Shown: positions 52,024 through 61,546, numbered from the stretch's first letter. The stretch is 64,000 nt of DNA from Paenibacillus sp. EZ-K15 (GCF_002573715.1 NZ_PDHM01000027.1:82034-146033); one strand, 5' to 3'. Made by a program: numbers and translations. The notes: a model not told the origin generated them from the sequence alone.

Positions 52024-53268
52024 TCATCCTCTATGGCATAAATATTGGGCAATGTGGCGTGCAGGCATAGCAGCCTCTTGTTTCAATACGGTAATCTGCT
52101 CGCCGTGCTCCGCTTTCCATGCCGCTGCATCATCCAGCAGCTTCAGCATCTGATCCTTTAACGTATCTGCGTCAAGGGATTCACTGCTTCCCACAGGTTC
52201 GCTGCCAAGCCGCTTCAAAAAGTGATTGATTTTCGGATCATAGGAAATTCCGAGCAACGGCACACGCTGATTCGCGGCATAGATCAGGCTATGCAGACGC
52301 ATGCCCAATATCATATCACAACGGCTAACCTCTCGCAGCATGTCCTGCGGCTGCTTCTCATCACGATAGAAACTGATGTTCGAACCATTCTTGGAAATAT
52401 CGCCAATGCCGCTAGCAATAAACTGCGAAGCCTCAAGATCATCCGGCTGATGAAAAGGGAGAAAACGAAGATGGACCGGACGTTGTGCAGCTAATGCCTT
52501 TAAACCTTCCGCAGCAGCCTTCAGCTCTTTGCGTTCCGGATGCCAATATCGAACCGAAATACCGATAACCGGCAGAGAACCTTCCTCTTCCATCTCACGA
52601 TTTGATAATGAGGACTGCATGAAAGGTTCTTCGAATGATTCACGCTGTTCTTCTATAGAAGAAACTGATGCAACACCGTTCTCTTCCAGAGTCGATCCCG
52701 GGTTGGAATCACACTGAACACCCTCGCCCTCTGGCAGCGGCAAGCCCATCACCGGATCGGGCACGACGTGAATGGCTTCCCCTGATATTCCCATAGACTG
52801 AAGCAGTTCACCTGACTGCATGTCACGAACCGAGATGTAGGTGCATTTGCGGAAGATCGAGCGAATCATCGGATAAAACAGCTTACGGTTGACCGGACCT
52901 ACACCCTGCGCATAAATAAACGTCGGTTTACCAAGCCACTGTGCGATCTTGAGAACGCCCAGGTAATACGGGATCGTTTTCGGGCTGGTGGCATCCTGCA
53001 GCAAGCTTCCTCCACCGCTGATCAAGCCGTCACTGTTCTTGATTGCCTGTCGAACTTCTCCCAGCTTCATCCGGTGTACGGACTTTACCCCATAAACCGC
53101 TGAGGTCCATTCGGGATCAATGGAAAGTACAACGGGGTTGATATCAACCCCCGCCGCCTTTCCTTCCTGCTCCAGTGCGGTCAGGATGGATTTCAGGACC
53201 GCTTCGTCACCGCTATTTTTGAATCCGTAGTATCCGGAAATGACTATTGTTTTAGAAGTGGAGACCAT
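52024..53268 (-). CDS. csaB: Polysaccharide pyruvyl transferase CsaB
   Basis: Adds ketal pyruvate to the secondary wall polymer, the modification SLH domains recognise. About 414 residues: TIVISGYYGFKNSGDEAVL, LISGGGSLLQDATS, FIYAQGVGP, DMILGMRLHSLIYAAN and a C-terminal GISYDPKINHF. The middle contains an unusual acidic, Ser-rich insert of about 50 residues (encoded about 52590-52735). The start is taken at the ATG at 53268 after AAAGGA; it overlaps the end of the upstream membrane gene by 25 nt. Its product explains the two SLH proteins nearby. Confidence 0.93.
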   Translation of the reverse strand: MVSTSKTIVISGYYGFKNSGDEAVLKSILTALEQEGKAAGVDINPVVLSIDPEWTSAVYGVKSVHRMKLGEVRQAIKNSDGLISGGGSLLQDATSPKTIPYYLGVLKIAQWLGKPTFIYAQGVGPVNRKLFYPMIRSIFRKCTYISVRDMQSGELLQSMGISGEAIHVVPDPVMGLPLPEGEGVQCDSNPGSTLEENGVASVSSIEEQRESFEEPFMQSSLSNREMEEEGSLPVIGISVRYWHPERKELKAAAEGLKALAAQRPVHLRFLPFHQPDDLEASQFIASGIGDISKNGSNISFYRDEKQPQDMLREVSRCDMILGMRLHSLIYAANQRVPLLGISYDPKINHFLKRLGSEPVGSSESLDADTLKDQMLKLLDDAAAWKAEHGEQITVLKQEAAMPARHIAQYLCHRG

Positions 53269-55262
53269 CGTTTCCAGATCCTTTCTGCCACTTGCCATAC
53301 CAATATCGCGATCAATCCGATAATTAAGCCGAGTCCAAGACCCAGTACAACGCGAATAGCCGAAATATAGAGTGGCGTGTGAATATGCGTAAATGTTCCG
53401 ACCATCGACAACTGCCCCATCACACCGATAATGAGCAGATAAACGGCATGACGGTATTTAAATGACAGGAAGACGCCAAGCACCATCATTGGATGGGCCA
53501 GCAAGAACTCCTTGTTACGCGGACGTACGCCAAACGTATTTTCTAGGAATGTACGGAATGTCATTTCGATCGAGGACACATTGCCTGCATTACCTGTACG
53601 TGTGAGATAGTACCAACCAACGATAGCTACAATACCGGCTGCGATGACCCATGTTAGTGAGATCGGTGTTTTAAGCAATTTCAGGATTGAGTTATAAGTC
53701 GATCCACCGCGGTACAGTACTACGTAGATTGCAATGAGCCCAATCGGTGCCGCAGCCAGCAAATTCACGCCGCGGAACTGGTCCAGAACGAGCATATAGG
53801 TCACATTATTCAATAACGCTACAACGATCGGTACAGCTGCGAGCGACAAGATCGTAGTCTTTACCAATAATACGATCGAATGGGTCACTCTTCTGCCAGA
53901 ACTCATGTCCGGTATGCTCTGCTGCGTTTCATTTACTTTGCGAATGGCCAGAATGACGGCAACCGTTGGAGCACTGATTGCAGCTAATAGAGCTAAGGCC
54001 TGTTCAAGTAATGTTGGTTTCAGAACATACAATCCCGCACTGCCCAAAAGCCCGATCAGGAAAGCGGCAATCGTAAGGAACGGAATGTAATATGAAATCA
54101 TGAGCGCAATCAGAGCTACAGCTCCGACGACAGCCCCAAGCTTGAAGTAACGCTGCAAGGAAGAGTCGGTTACCTTAAACGGCTCTGCTGGACCCATGGT
54201 GAAACCATTGTCCTCCATCTGCTTAATGGCCTGACCCGAACCTGTCAAACTGTCAATCAGATTATCCAGCGGGTGGGTAACAGACGCTTTGGTCATATCC
54301 CGGCTTGGCTCTGCGTTTAAATAGAACATTCGAATGTTACGGTCTTTGGAAGCCAGTGCAAAACGGTCTCCAATAACCTCAGGCTCCAGATTAGCATCCC
54401 GCTCGCTTAAGGAATAAATACGGGTTACATTGTAATCTGTTAAATAGGCAAGCTTCGTAAATCCTTTTTGCGGACGCTTGATATTCTCAATCGCCACGAG
54501 GCCGATACCATGTTGGTTCAAAAGCTCACCAAAGGAATCCAAGCTTTTCATGTCGGCATTATCGTTGAAGCCTTTGGCGGAATCACCTTCAAACAAAATT
54601 CGTTTTACGCCGTTTTCCGCGAAGTACGCCATCAGCTTCTCCATATAGGTCTGGTCATACGGAAGACTGTCCGACAGACGCGGCACAATGTTAAAGCCCT
54701 TCTCTCGCAGCATGCCAATGGTAATCGGGTCTGGAGACAACGGTTTGATGACCGCATTGGATCGCGGAGTTTCCAACACCAACCCATCCACTCCACGCTC
54801 GAACTGCCAAGATCTTACCGGAATGCCCAACCTTGTGTAGGCTTCTTCGATAATGGGTTTAATTAAAGTCGCGCTTTCCTCGTTCAGGAACGAAACATAC
54901 GTAAAATTCTCGTTCGGCGAGACCGTCGTACCTGTCAGATCGGCGACCTGCTGCCCGTCATATACCGATATTCGCCGCGATTTCACCAGCTCGTCCAGCG
55001 TGCTCTCATAAAGTGCCATACTGATTACGCCAGCTTCTTTCAGGCGATCCAGCTGCTCGGATACAAAATCCTGCGGCTTGGATTGATATACCGCGACATC
55101 CAACAAATCCCGATAATCAAACACCAACTCGACGTTCTTTGATGTTGATTCTGTTTGCAGTCGGTCATAACCTACCGGCAGGGCCGCTGCAACGCCAAGA
55201 ACAACCAGAATCCACAGCCACTTGCGGGCTGCTGTGTTCCAGCGTTTCCAATTCTGAACCAC
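53244..55262 (-). CDS. DUF5693 multi-pass membrane protein
   Basis: 672 residues, function unknown. One N-terminal transmembrane helix (WLWILVVLGVAAALPVGY), an extracytoplasmic domain of about 300 residues (DYRDLLDVAVYQSKPQDFVSEQLDRLKEAGV...) with a TIM-barrel-like strand pattern, then about nine membrane helices. It is widespread next to csaB in Gram-positives, which suggests a part in wall polymer pyruvylation or export (inference). GTG start with GGAGG 7 nt upstream. Confidence 0.85.
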   Translation of the reverse strand: MVQNWKRWNTAARKWLWILVVLGVAAALPVGYDRLQTESTSKNVELVFDYRDLLDVAVYQSKPQDFVSEQLDRLKEAGVISMALYESTLDELVKSRRISVYDGQQVADLTGTTVSPNENFTYVSFLNEESATLIKPIIEEAYTRLGIPVRSWQFERGVDGLVLETPRSNAVIKPLSPDPITIGMLREKGFNIVPRLSDSLPYDQTYMEKLMAYFAENGVKRILFEGDSAKGFNDNADMKSLDSFGELLNQHGIGLVAIENIKRPQKGFTKLAYLTDYNVTRIYSLSERDANLEPEVIGDRFALASKDRNIRMFYLNAEPSRDMTKASVTHPLDNLIDSLTGSGQAIKQMEDNGFTMGPAEPFKVTDSSLQRYFKLGAVVGAVALIALMISYYIPFLTIAAFLIGLLGSAGLYVLKPTLLEQALALLAAISAPTVAVILAIRKVNETQQSIPDMSSGRRVTHSIVLLVKTTILSLAAVPIVVALLNNVTYMLVLDQFRGVNLLAAAPIGLIAIYVVLYRGGSTYNSILKLLKTPISLTWVIAAGIVAIVGWYYLTRTGNAGNVSSIEMTFRTFLENTFGVRPRNKEFLLAHPMMVLGVFLSFKYRHAVYLLIIGVMGQLSMVGTFTHIHTPLYISAIRVVLGLGLGLIIGLIAILVWQVAERIWKRWSPLLKQ

Positions 55263-55286
55263 GAAAGTACCTCCTCATCGAACCTA

Positions 55287-55343
55287 TGGAAATTTACGAT
55301 GGAGGGCAACAGTCCTCTTGGGCCTTGCAGCAACCATCGTAAA
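55287..55343. repeat. Long inverted repeat between pgcA and the DUF5693 gene
   Basis: GGAAATTTACGATGG (55287-55301) pairs with CCATCGTAAATTCC (55330-55343) with one bulged A and a 28-nt loop. No T-run follows, so not a plain terminator. Confidence 0.6.
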
Positions 55344-55381
55344 TTCCCTTCGTTCTCTTCTCTCATTAAATGTATCTATGT

Positions 55382-57100
55382 TTAAGCGTCTACCCGGGCC
55401 ATGACTTGATCCGAGAGCGATTGAATTTTGCGCTTCGCATCGGCGAGAGATTCGCCGCGCACGGCAAAATACACTTTGATCTTCGGCTCGGTACCGGAAG
55501 GTCTCAGGCAGAACCAAGATCCGTCTTCAAGCAAATACTTCAACACATTTTCCTTTGGCAATCCGCCCAGGCCTTCCGCATAATCAAGCACCTGCTTAAC
55601 CGACACGTCTCCGACTTCCCCAGGTGGATTGTCGCGCCAATCAGACATCTTCGCTTGAATCTGGGCGACGCCATCCTTACCCTTGAGCGTCCGGGATTCC
55701 AGTGTCTCGAGGAAATAACCGAATTGCTCATACAGCTCCTGCAGCACATCGTACAAGGTCTTGCCTTGTGCTTTATAATAGGCGGCCGCTTCGCATATCA
55801 GCATCGAGGCCAATACCGCATCCTTGTCGCGGGCATAATTCCCAGCCAAATAGCCGTAACTCTCCTCATAACCAAACAGATACGTATGACTGCCGGACTC
55901 CTCGAACTGGGTCATTTTCTCACCAATGTATTTGAAGCCCGTCAATGTATTCAAGACGGCAGCACCATAATGCTCAGCAATCGCCGCTCCCATCTCACTC
56001 GTTACGATCGTCTTGATAACTGCACCATTATTAGGCAGCTTACCCGCTTCCTTCAATTGGCCCAGCAAATAGTGGATCATAATTGCCCCGGATTGATTGC
56101 CTGTCAGCACGACGTATTCGCCCCGGCTGTTCTTCACCACAGCCCCCATGCGGTCCGCATCAGGATCCGTCCCGATCAAAATGTCAGCTCCCACTTCCTC
56201 ACCAAGCTTCATCGCCAGTGTGAAAGCTTCCCGCTCCTCCGGATTTGGAGATTTAACGGTGGAGAAGTTTCCATCCGGCTCGGCTTGCTCCGGAACAACA
56301 TGAATATGCTTAAAGCCGATGTTGCGCAGCACGCGCTCTACGGGTGCTTGCCCTGTTCCATGCAGCGGTGTAAATACGATTTTGAAATCCTCGGCAAGCT
56401 TGGATGCGATAAGTTCCCGATTCACGCTGACATTCGTCACCGTATCCACAAAAGCCTGGTCCTCCGCTTCGCCCAGCCAAACCAGCAGGCCTTGAGCCTC
56501 TGCATCAGCCTGAGACAGCCTCTTGACCGCGGAGAAAGAATCGACCTCCTGTATCCGGGCAATCACGTTCTCTGCTTCGTGCGGTACCAACTGGCCGCCT
56601 TCACGGTTGTACACCTTATAACCGTTGTATTCCGGCGGATTATGGCTTGCCGTGATAACAATCCCTCCGGTAGCACCCAAGTGACGTACGCTGAATGACA
56701 ATTGCGGCGTTGAACGCAAGGAAGGATACAGCTTCGCTACAATCCCGTTTCCGGCCAGAACCAAAGCAGCCTCTAAAGCGAATTCCGGCGAGAAATGCCG
56801 GGAATCATGGGCAATGACAACAGAAGGCTTGCCCTCCGCGGTGCCATGAGCCTCCAGAATATATTGGGCAAAGCCTTGTGTTGCGCGACCTACCGTATAT
56901 TTATTAATCCGGTTGCTGCCTGCACCAATGACGCCGCGCAGACCACCCGTTCCAAATTCCAGATCACGATAAAACCGTTCCTCCAGCTCTTTGGCGTCGT
57001 GCTCAAGTGAACGCAGTTCCTGTTTCGTCTCCTCATCTACATAAGGATCATTCAACCAACGTTGTACCGTATCGATTGTTCTCTGACTCATCTCTGACAT
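55382..57100 (-). CDS. pgcA: Phosphoglucomutase/phosphomannomutase
   Basis: Interconverts hexose 1- and 6-phosphates, supplying UDP-glucose precursors for wall polymer and glycolipid. 572 residues from MSEMSQRTIDT; EFGTGGLRGVIGAG, catalytic serine loop TASHNPPEYNGYK, metal loop GTDPDADRMGAVV, and the sugar/phosphate loops GYEESYGYL and RPSGTEPKIK. Start ATG at 57100 after GGGAG; the frame extends to 57127. Immediately downstream of fabZ. Confidence 0.95.
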   Translation of the reverse strand: MSEMSQRTIDTVQRWLNDPYVDEETKQELRSLEHDAKELEERFYRDLEFGTGGLRGVIGAGSNRINKYTVGRATQGFAQYILEAHGTAEGKPSVVIAHDSRHFSPEFALEAALVLAGNGIVAKLYPSLRSTPQLSFSVRHLGATGGIVITASHNPPEYNGYKVYNREGGQLVPHEAENVIARIQEVDSFSAVKRLSQADAEAQGLLVWLGEAEDQAFVDTVTNVSVNRELIASKLAEDFKIVFTPLHGTGQAPVERVLRNIGFKHIHVVPEQAEPDGNFSTVKSPNPEEREAFTLAMKLGEEVGADILIGTDPDADRMGAVVKNSRGEYVVLTGNQSGAIMIHYLLGQLKEAGKLPNNGAVIKTIVTSEMGAAIAEHYGAAVLNTLTGFKYIGEKMTQFEESGSHTYLFGYEESYGYLAGNYARDKDAVLASMLICEAAAYYKAQGKTLYDVLQELYEQFGYFLETLESRTLKGKDGVAQIQAKMSDWRDNPPGEVGDVSVKQVLDYAEGLGGLPKENVLKYLLEDGSWFCLRPSGTEPKIKVYFAVRGESLADAKRKIQSLSDQVMARVDA

Positions 57101-57145
57101 GAAAAAAAGTCTCCCTTCCTCATCCAAACAAGAATAGTCTGAAAA

Positions 57146-57577
57146 TTACTCCTTATCCGCGAGAGCAAACATAATCTCTCCCTCGGCAACTACACGTCCA
57201 TCCACCGTCGCGGTTGCTTTCCCTTTACCAATCATGCCCTTCAAGCGAGTGATCTCGACTTCCAGCCGCAGCGTATCTCCCGGTACTACTTGCCCACGGA
57301 AACGGAAACCGTCAATGCCCGCCAAGAAGCCAAGCTTTCCCCGGTTGCTCTCTACATTGAGAATCGCGACAGCGCCGACTTGTGCCAAAGCTTCAACAAT
57401 CAGGACTCCCGGCATAACAGCATATTCAGGGAAATGCCCGACAAAAAAAGGTTCATTGATCGTCACGTTCTTGATGCCAACCGCTCGTTTGCCGTCCTCA
57501 ATCTCCACAATCTTATCGACCAGCAAAAATGGGGGGCGATGGGGAATAATTTCTTGAATCTGTTTGATGTTCAACAT
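57146..57577 (-). CDS. fabZ: (3R)-hydroxyacyl-ACP dehydratase FabZ
   Basis: Hot-dog fold dehydratase of type II fatty acid synthesis. 143 residues from MLNIKQIQEIIPHRPPFLLVDKI; catalytic histidine in FVGHFPEY and glutamate in PGVLIVEALAQVGAV. The start at 57577 (AAGGAGG upstream) replaces an upstream frame to 57670. Synteny flhP-fabZ is as in Bacillus. Confidence 0.96.
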   Translation of the reverse strand: MLNIKQIQEIIPHRPPFLLVDKIVEIEDGKRAVGIKNVTINEPFFVGHFPEYAVMPGVLIVEALAQVGAVAILNVESNRGKLGFLAGIDGFRFRGQVVPGDTLRLEVEITRLKGMIGKGKATATVDGRVVAEGEIMFALADKE

Positions 57578-58080
57578 AGTATTAAAATCCTCCTTATGTA
57601 CGTACCCGCCAAGCATAGCGTTTGAAAAGGGGTGTTTGTTCCATTTGCTGCCGCTGTGCCGCTTTCTCAAGCCGCGGGAGGTATGATTTACGGTTGTATC
57701 ATGCTTTCTCTTGAGGTTTTCTTAACGAATTTCAGATCATATGCATAAAAAGAAGGATCTGCGGAAAAAATGATGGATATCCTTCACCGCTGCAGAAGTG
57801 AAGGTTTTAGATAAGGGGCTTTCTCCAATCGGACACTTGTGTACGAGGAGAGGGCCCTTTTATAAGTTTTTTGGGGTCCCCGCAAAGTATTTGGAATAAG
57901 CATCGCAGCATAGGCTCCACTTTGTGGGGTTATTTTATATACATCCGTCCATTGTCATGAAATGACAAAGTTAATACGCAAGTCCCATCCCATTATACCG
58001 TTTAACCCCAAAAAAAGAAAACTCCCTTAAAGGGAGTTTGGCATCTAATCTCAAGACATGGTGTTCACCCTGACCTCTCG
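57578..58080. other. epuA-fabZ spacer with several hairpins
   Basis: 503 bp. The plus strand shows CCTTCAC/GTGAAGG followed by TTTT (57781-57804), an imperfect larger hairpin about 57816-57860 with a TTTTATAAGTTTTTT tail, and CCCCGCAAAG/CTTTGtGGGG (57878-57929) followed by TTATTTT. The epuA terminator is at 58011-58038. No protein gene fits. Confidence 0.5.
58011..58038 (-). terminator. Terminator of the flhO-flhP-epuA operon
   Basis: Near-perfect palindrome AAACTCCCTT-A-AAGGGAGTTT followed by TCTTTTTTT on the minus strand. Confidence 0.85.
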
Positions 58081-58281
58081 TCACGGTGCGAAAATTAAAT
58101 CAAAAACATGCTTCCATGTGCCCCATTCAAACACTTCACTGAGCTCCTGATCGCCGAGGACAACATATCCGAAGACCATGCCTCCGAATAATGCCAATAC
58201 GAGCAATACAGGAATCATGATACGGACAGCGATTTTCCATCCGGATGTCTTGGAACGTTTATTGGCGTTTGCTTCACTCAT
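58081..58281 (-). CDS. EpuA/PF11772-family small membrane protein
   Basis: 66 residues, a single transmembrane helix (IAVRIMIPVLLVLALFGGMVFGYVVLG) after a charged N-terminus and the family's C-terminal EVFEWGTWKHVFDLIFAP. This family is often mislabelled DNA-directed RNA polymerase subunit beta; nothing in the sequence supports that. The start at 58281 (AGGTGG upstream) is 9 nt past the flhP stop. Function unknown. Confidence 0.85.
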   Translation of the reverse strand: MSEANANKRSKTSGWKIAVRIMIPVLLVLALFGGMVFGYVVLGDQELSEVFEWGTWKHVFDLIFAP

Positions 58282-58290
58282 GATGCCCAC

Positions 58291-59115
58291 CTACCCTCGC
58301 ATTGTGTTGGCAAGGTTCATCATGGTATCGCTTGAACTAAGCGCACGTGCTGTCAGCTGGTAAGCCCGCTGAACTTCCATCATTTTGGTCATCTCGTCGG
58401 TCAAATTGACATTCGATTGTTCCATAAATCCGGACAGTACCTTCGATTTAAGAGGCTCGCCTGGAGCCGCCCGTGTTAAATCGAACACATCGCCTTCCGC
58501 CAAACCGTTTCCTACGACAAACAGGTTATCGCCGACAGCGACCAAGCCCTCCGGACGCTCAAGCTCGACCAGCTTCAAGGTTGCATAAGGAGCCGTACGT
58601 CCCGTGGGGGTCTCCACGATAATCTGCCCTTTCTCGTTAATGGCAACTTTCCCTTTGGCAGGAAGTGAGATCGGCTTATTGTTCACATCAAGTACAGGAT
58701 AGCCTTGTGAATTGACCAGGAGCAGGTTGTTAGGGTTACGGGCATCCGGAGATACATGGAATCCGCCTTCGCGGGTATATCCAATCGCGCCATCTCCCTG
58801 AACGGCAAACATGGCTTGTCCATCAATCATCAGATCGAGCGGATTTCCGGTTTCCTTCATGGCTCCCTGCTCCATGTTCTGCACAACGGAAGATAGTCTC
58901 ATGCCATACCCGAGTGTATAGCCAAGCGGTGTCGCACGGCCCGTCCGGTCGAAATCCTTGTGATGGCGCTGAACCTGCGTCAGCACATCTTCAAAGGAAG
59001 CCTCCTTTTTTTTATAACCAGCCGTATTGACGTTTGCTATATTGTCCGCAATGACATCCAACCGCTGCTGGAGGGCATTCATCGACACCATGGCGCTAAT
59101 CATCGAGTTGTTCAT
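58291..59115 (-). CDS. flhP: Flagellar hook-basal body protein FlhP (FlgG family)
   Basis: Rod/hook-type protein; in B. subtilis FlhO and FlhP are needed for hook assembly. N-terminal rod signature VIADNIANVNTAGYKKKEASF, D1-like NPLDLMIDGQAMFAVQG, and C-terminal QSNVNLTDEMTKMMEVQRAYQLTARAL. The start is an ATG at 59115 following GGGAGG. 65 nt after flhO. Confidence 0.92.
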   Translation of the reverse strand: MNNSMISAMVSMNALQQRLDVIADNIANVNTAGYKKKEASFEDVLTQVQRHHKDFDRTGRATPLGYTLGYGMRLSSVVQNMEQGAMKETGNPLDLMIDGQAMFAVQGDGAIGYTREGGFHVSPDARNPNNLLLVNSQGYPVLDVNNKPISLPAKGKVAINEKGQIIVETPTGRTAPYATLKLVELERPEGLVAVGDNLFVVGNGLAEGDVFDLTRAAPGEPLKSKVLSGFMEQSNVNLTDEMTKMMEVQRAYQLTARALSSSDTMMNLANTMRG

Positions 59116-59180
59116 CACTTACCTCCCGTGGGCTCACATTTTCATACAGCAGCGTGCTGCCTACTTACTTACAGACAAGC

Positions 59181-60062
59181 TTAGACTCGGCCGATCTCAT
59201 TGACCGCCTTCTCCAGCGTTCTGTCGTAATACTGAACGATTTTTTGGTTCGTTTCATACGCGCGCAGCGCAGCTGTCAATTCTACCATCGATTGCGTTGG
59301 GTCCACGTTGGACCCCTCAATAAATCCCTGACGGATGACTCCGTTATCACCACGTGCCATAAAACGCACTTCCCCGTCCGGATCGGCCATACGGAACACG
59401 CCGTGACCTTCACGAATCAGTCCATGAGGCTCGCTCACGATGCTGACTCCGAGAATAATGCCTGTCCCATTGCCTTTTGCGTCCATGATTTCACCTTGCT
59501 CATTCACTGTAAAGTTACTCGCCGAGCCTGTCAATACAATCGGTCTGTTATTGTTATCCAGAACCTGATAACCGCTCTCGCTCAAAAGGCTACCATTCGG
59601 GCTAACCCGGAAGCTGCCGTTACGGGTGTAACGGATATCCCCGCTCTCATTCTGAACAGTGAAAAAACCTTCCGGCCGGTAAATCACCTCGCCGTTCTCA
59701 TCCACATATCTGCCGGAAGCATCAAACGGATAAGCTTGGCCCGTTGCCGGATTCTGTACCGTAAAAGAGGATACCAGCGCAAAGTCTGTTGTCTTGCCCG
59801 TTTCCCGGAGCGCGCCTTCGGTATAAAGCGATATGCTCTCCTCAGCGTAAACACCAGTGTTGAACTTGCCCAGCTTCCGTCCCGCATTCGCCGAATCATT
59901 GCCGCCGATCATGGAGACAAGCACTTCGGGGAACGACCGCTGTACGCTGTTCGTTGCCTTGTAACCCGTCGTGTTGACGTTAGCAATGTTCTGCGTCACC
60001 GTATTATGTCGCTGCTCCTGGGTCATCATCCCTGAAGCTGCTGTATATAGACCTCTTAACAA
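59181..60062 (-). CDS. flhO: Flagellar hook-basal body protein FlhO (FlgG family)
   Basis: Paralogue of FlhP with VTQNIANVNTTGYKATNSV near the N-terminus and GSNVDPTQSMVELTAALRAYETNQ at the C-terminus. The frame reaches a GTG at 60071, but a TTG at 60062 gives MLRGLYTAASGMM, which matches the family N-terminus, with AAGGGAA 9 nt upstream; I choose it. 293 residues. Confidence 0.9.
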   Translation of the reverse strand: MLRGLYTAASGMMTQEQRHNTVTQNIANVNTTGYKATNSVQRSFPEVLVSMIGGNDSANAGRKLGKFNTGVYAEESISLYTEGALRETGKTTDFALVSSFTVQNPATGQAYPFDASGRYVDENGEVIYRPEGFFTVQNESGDIRYTRNGSFRVSPNGSLLSESGYQVLDNNNRPIVLTGSASNFTVNEQGEIMDAKGNGTGIILGVSIVSEPHGLIREGHGVFRMADPDGEVRFMARGDNGVIRQGFIEGSNVDPTQSMVELTAALRAYETNQKIVQYYDRTLEKAVNEIGRV

Positions 60063-60151
60063 TGAAGGCACTTCCCTTCCATTAACGAATCATAACAACC
60101 TTAGTCGATATAACGACCGCTACGATGACGGATTGTACTTCCAATCGCTGT

Positions 60152-60250
60152 TGTTTTTGGATTTCTTGTAACTATGTTAGATAGGGTTGAAATCCAAAAA
60201 CAAAGGCGACCACTTCGCTTTTCCATTACAATTCCGCCCTCTCCGCTGTT
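60152..60250 (+). repeat. Dispersed element family 2, copy 2
   Basis: Perfect 14-bp arms TGTTTTTGGATTTC (60152-60165) and GAAATCCAAAAACA (60189-60202) followed by AAAGGCG, CTTCGCTT, TCC, ATTCCGCC, TCTCCG; the same order as 3371-3464. Confidence 0.7.
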
Positions 60251-60351
60251 ATCAACGTGGACGTATTGCGAAGCAGATCGCTAATCTCATCGTGGTGATT
60301 ATACCGATTCATATCCATGCTCATGTTGTTCCTATCATCTATATCGGAAGG

Positions 60352-61353
60352 TTAGAACTTTTTCTTTACGACCTTGTCCAAATTATCCAGCATAATTCCC
60401 GTTCCCTTAACCACACAGTGCATCGGATCCTCCGCAACAAGCACCGGCACCCGCAGCTCGTCCGTCAACAGCTCGTCCAAACCATGAAGCAGTGCGCCAC
60501 CGCCGGTCAATATGACGCCGCGATCGATAATGTCCGCCGACAGCTCCGGCGGCGTCCGCTCCAATACGGATTTGGCTGCGAGTACGATCGATGACACCGG
60601 ATCCCACAGAGCTTCCTGCACTTCGGCTGAGGACACCGTTACGGTAAACGGAAGTCCCGATACCATATCGCGTCCGCGAATATCCATCTCAGCTTGTCTA
60701 CCGCCTGGACGAACTGTTCCGATCGCCATCTTCAAATCTTCTGCCGTCCGTTCCCCGATCAGTAATTTATATTTTTGCTTCACGTACTTTATAATCGCCT
60801 CGTCGAACTTGTCCCCTGCCATTTTAATCGAAGAAGCGGTGACGACATCGCCCATGGACAGGACGGCCACATCCGTGGTGCCGCCCCCGATGTCCACAAC
60901 CATGTTACCGCTCGGTTGAAAAATATCCATCCCTGCGCCAATTGCCGCTGCCTTCGGTTCTTCTTCCAGGAACACATCCCTTGCGCCGCTGCGCTCAGCC
61001 GCTTCCCGGATCGCCTTCTGCTCTACCGAAGTAATGTTCGTCGGAGCACAGATGAGGATTCGGGGCCGGCTGTGCCAACTGCGCGCGCCCACGCGATCAA
61101 TAAAGTACTTCAGCATTGCTTCCGTTATTTCGAAGTCGGCGATGACCCCGTCCCTCAGCGGGCGGATCGCCGTAATGTTGCCGGGAGTGCGCCCGATCAT
61201 GCGCCGTGCTTCCTCACCGACGGCAAGGACTCGTTTGGCGTCGGTCTCAATAGTGACAACGGAAGGTTCGTCTAACACTACCCCCTTCCCCTTTACGTGA
61301 ATGAGCACGTTCGCCGTTCCGAGATCGATTCCAATATCCTTGCTCAACATCAT
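60352..61353 (-). CDS. mbl: MreB-like actin homologue Mbl
   Basis: Cytoskeletal protein guiding sidewall synthesis. About 333 residues: KDIGIDLGTANVLIHVKGKGVV (phosphate 1 loop), VDIGGGTTDVAVLSMG, and ILTGGGALLHGLDELL. The frame is open to 61491 but the canonical start is ATG at 61353 (or 61350) after GGGGG. The spoIIID-mbl-flhO order identifies it as mbl rather than mreB. Confidence 0.93.
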   Translation of the reverse strand: MMLSKDIGIDLGTANVLIHVKGKGVVLDEPSVVTIETDAKRVLAVGEEARRMIGRTPGNITAIRPLRDGVIADFEITEAMLKYFIDRVGARSWHSRPRILICAPTNITSVEQKAIREAAERSGARDVFLEEEPKAAAIGAGMDIFQPSGNMVVDIGGGTTDVAVLSMGDVVTASSIKMAGDKFDEAIIKYVKQKYKLLIGERTAEDLKMAIGTVRPGGRQAEMDIRGRDMVSGLPFTVTVSSAEVQEALWDPVSSIVLAAKSVLERTPPELSADIIDRGVILTGGGALLHGLDELLTDELRVPVLVAEDPMHCVVKGTGIMLDNLDKVVKKKF

Positions 61354-61546
61354 GAAAAGCCCCCAAAGTGTTATTTTATGGTAAAAGAGTCTGTTCTCTG
61401 TACCGGACCATCCTTCGACATAATCTAGCAAGCGATGATGATCTTCGGCAAAACAGGTCCCATATTTCGATCCTATACCAGCTTTTAACATATCATACTT
61501 TAGGGGAGGGATTCAACGCCAATCTAGCGACCAAAGCCCTAAAAAA

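Noticed and set aside
55370..56698. 442-codon plus-strand open frame
   Set aside because: Exact antisense of pgcA, whose motifs are unmistakable; composition is that of a shadow frame and no ribosome site is present.
58081..58281. RNA polymerase beta subunit
   Set aside because: A common label for this family, but the protein is a 66-residue single-pass membrane protein with no polymerase sequence.
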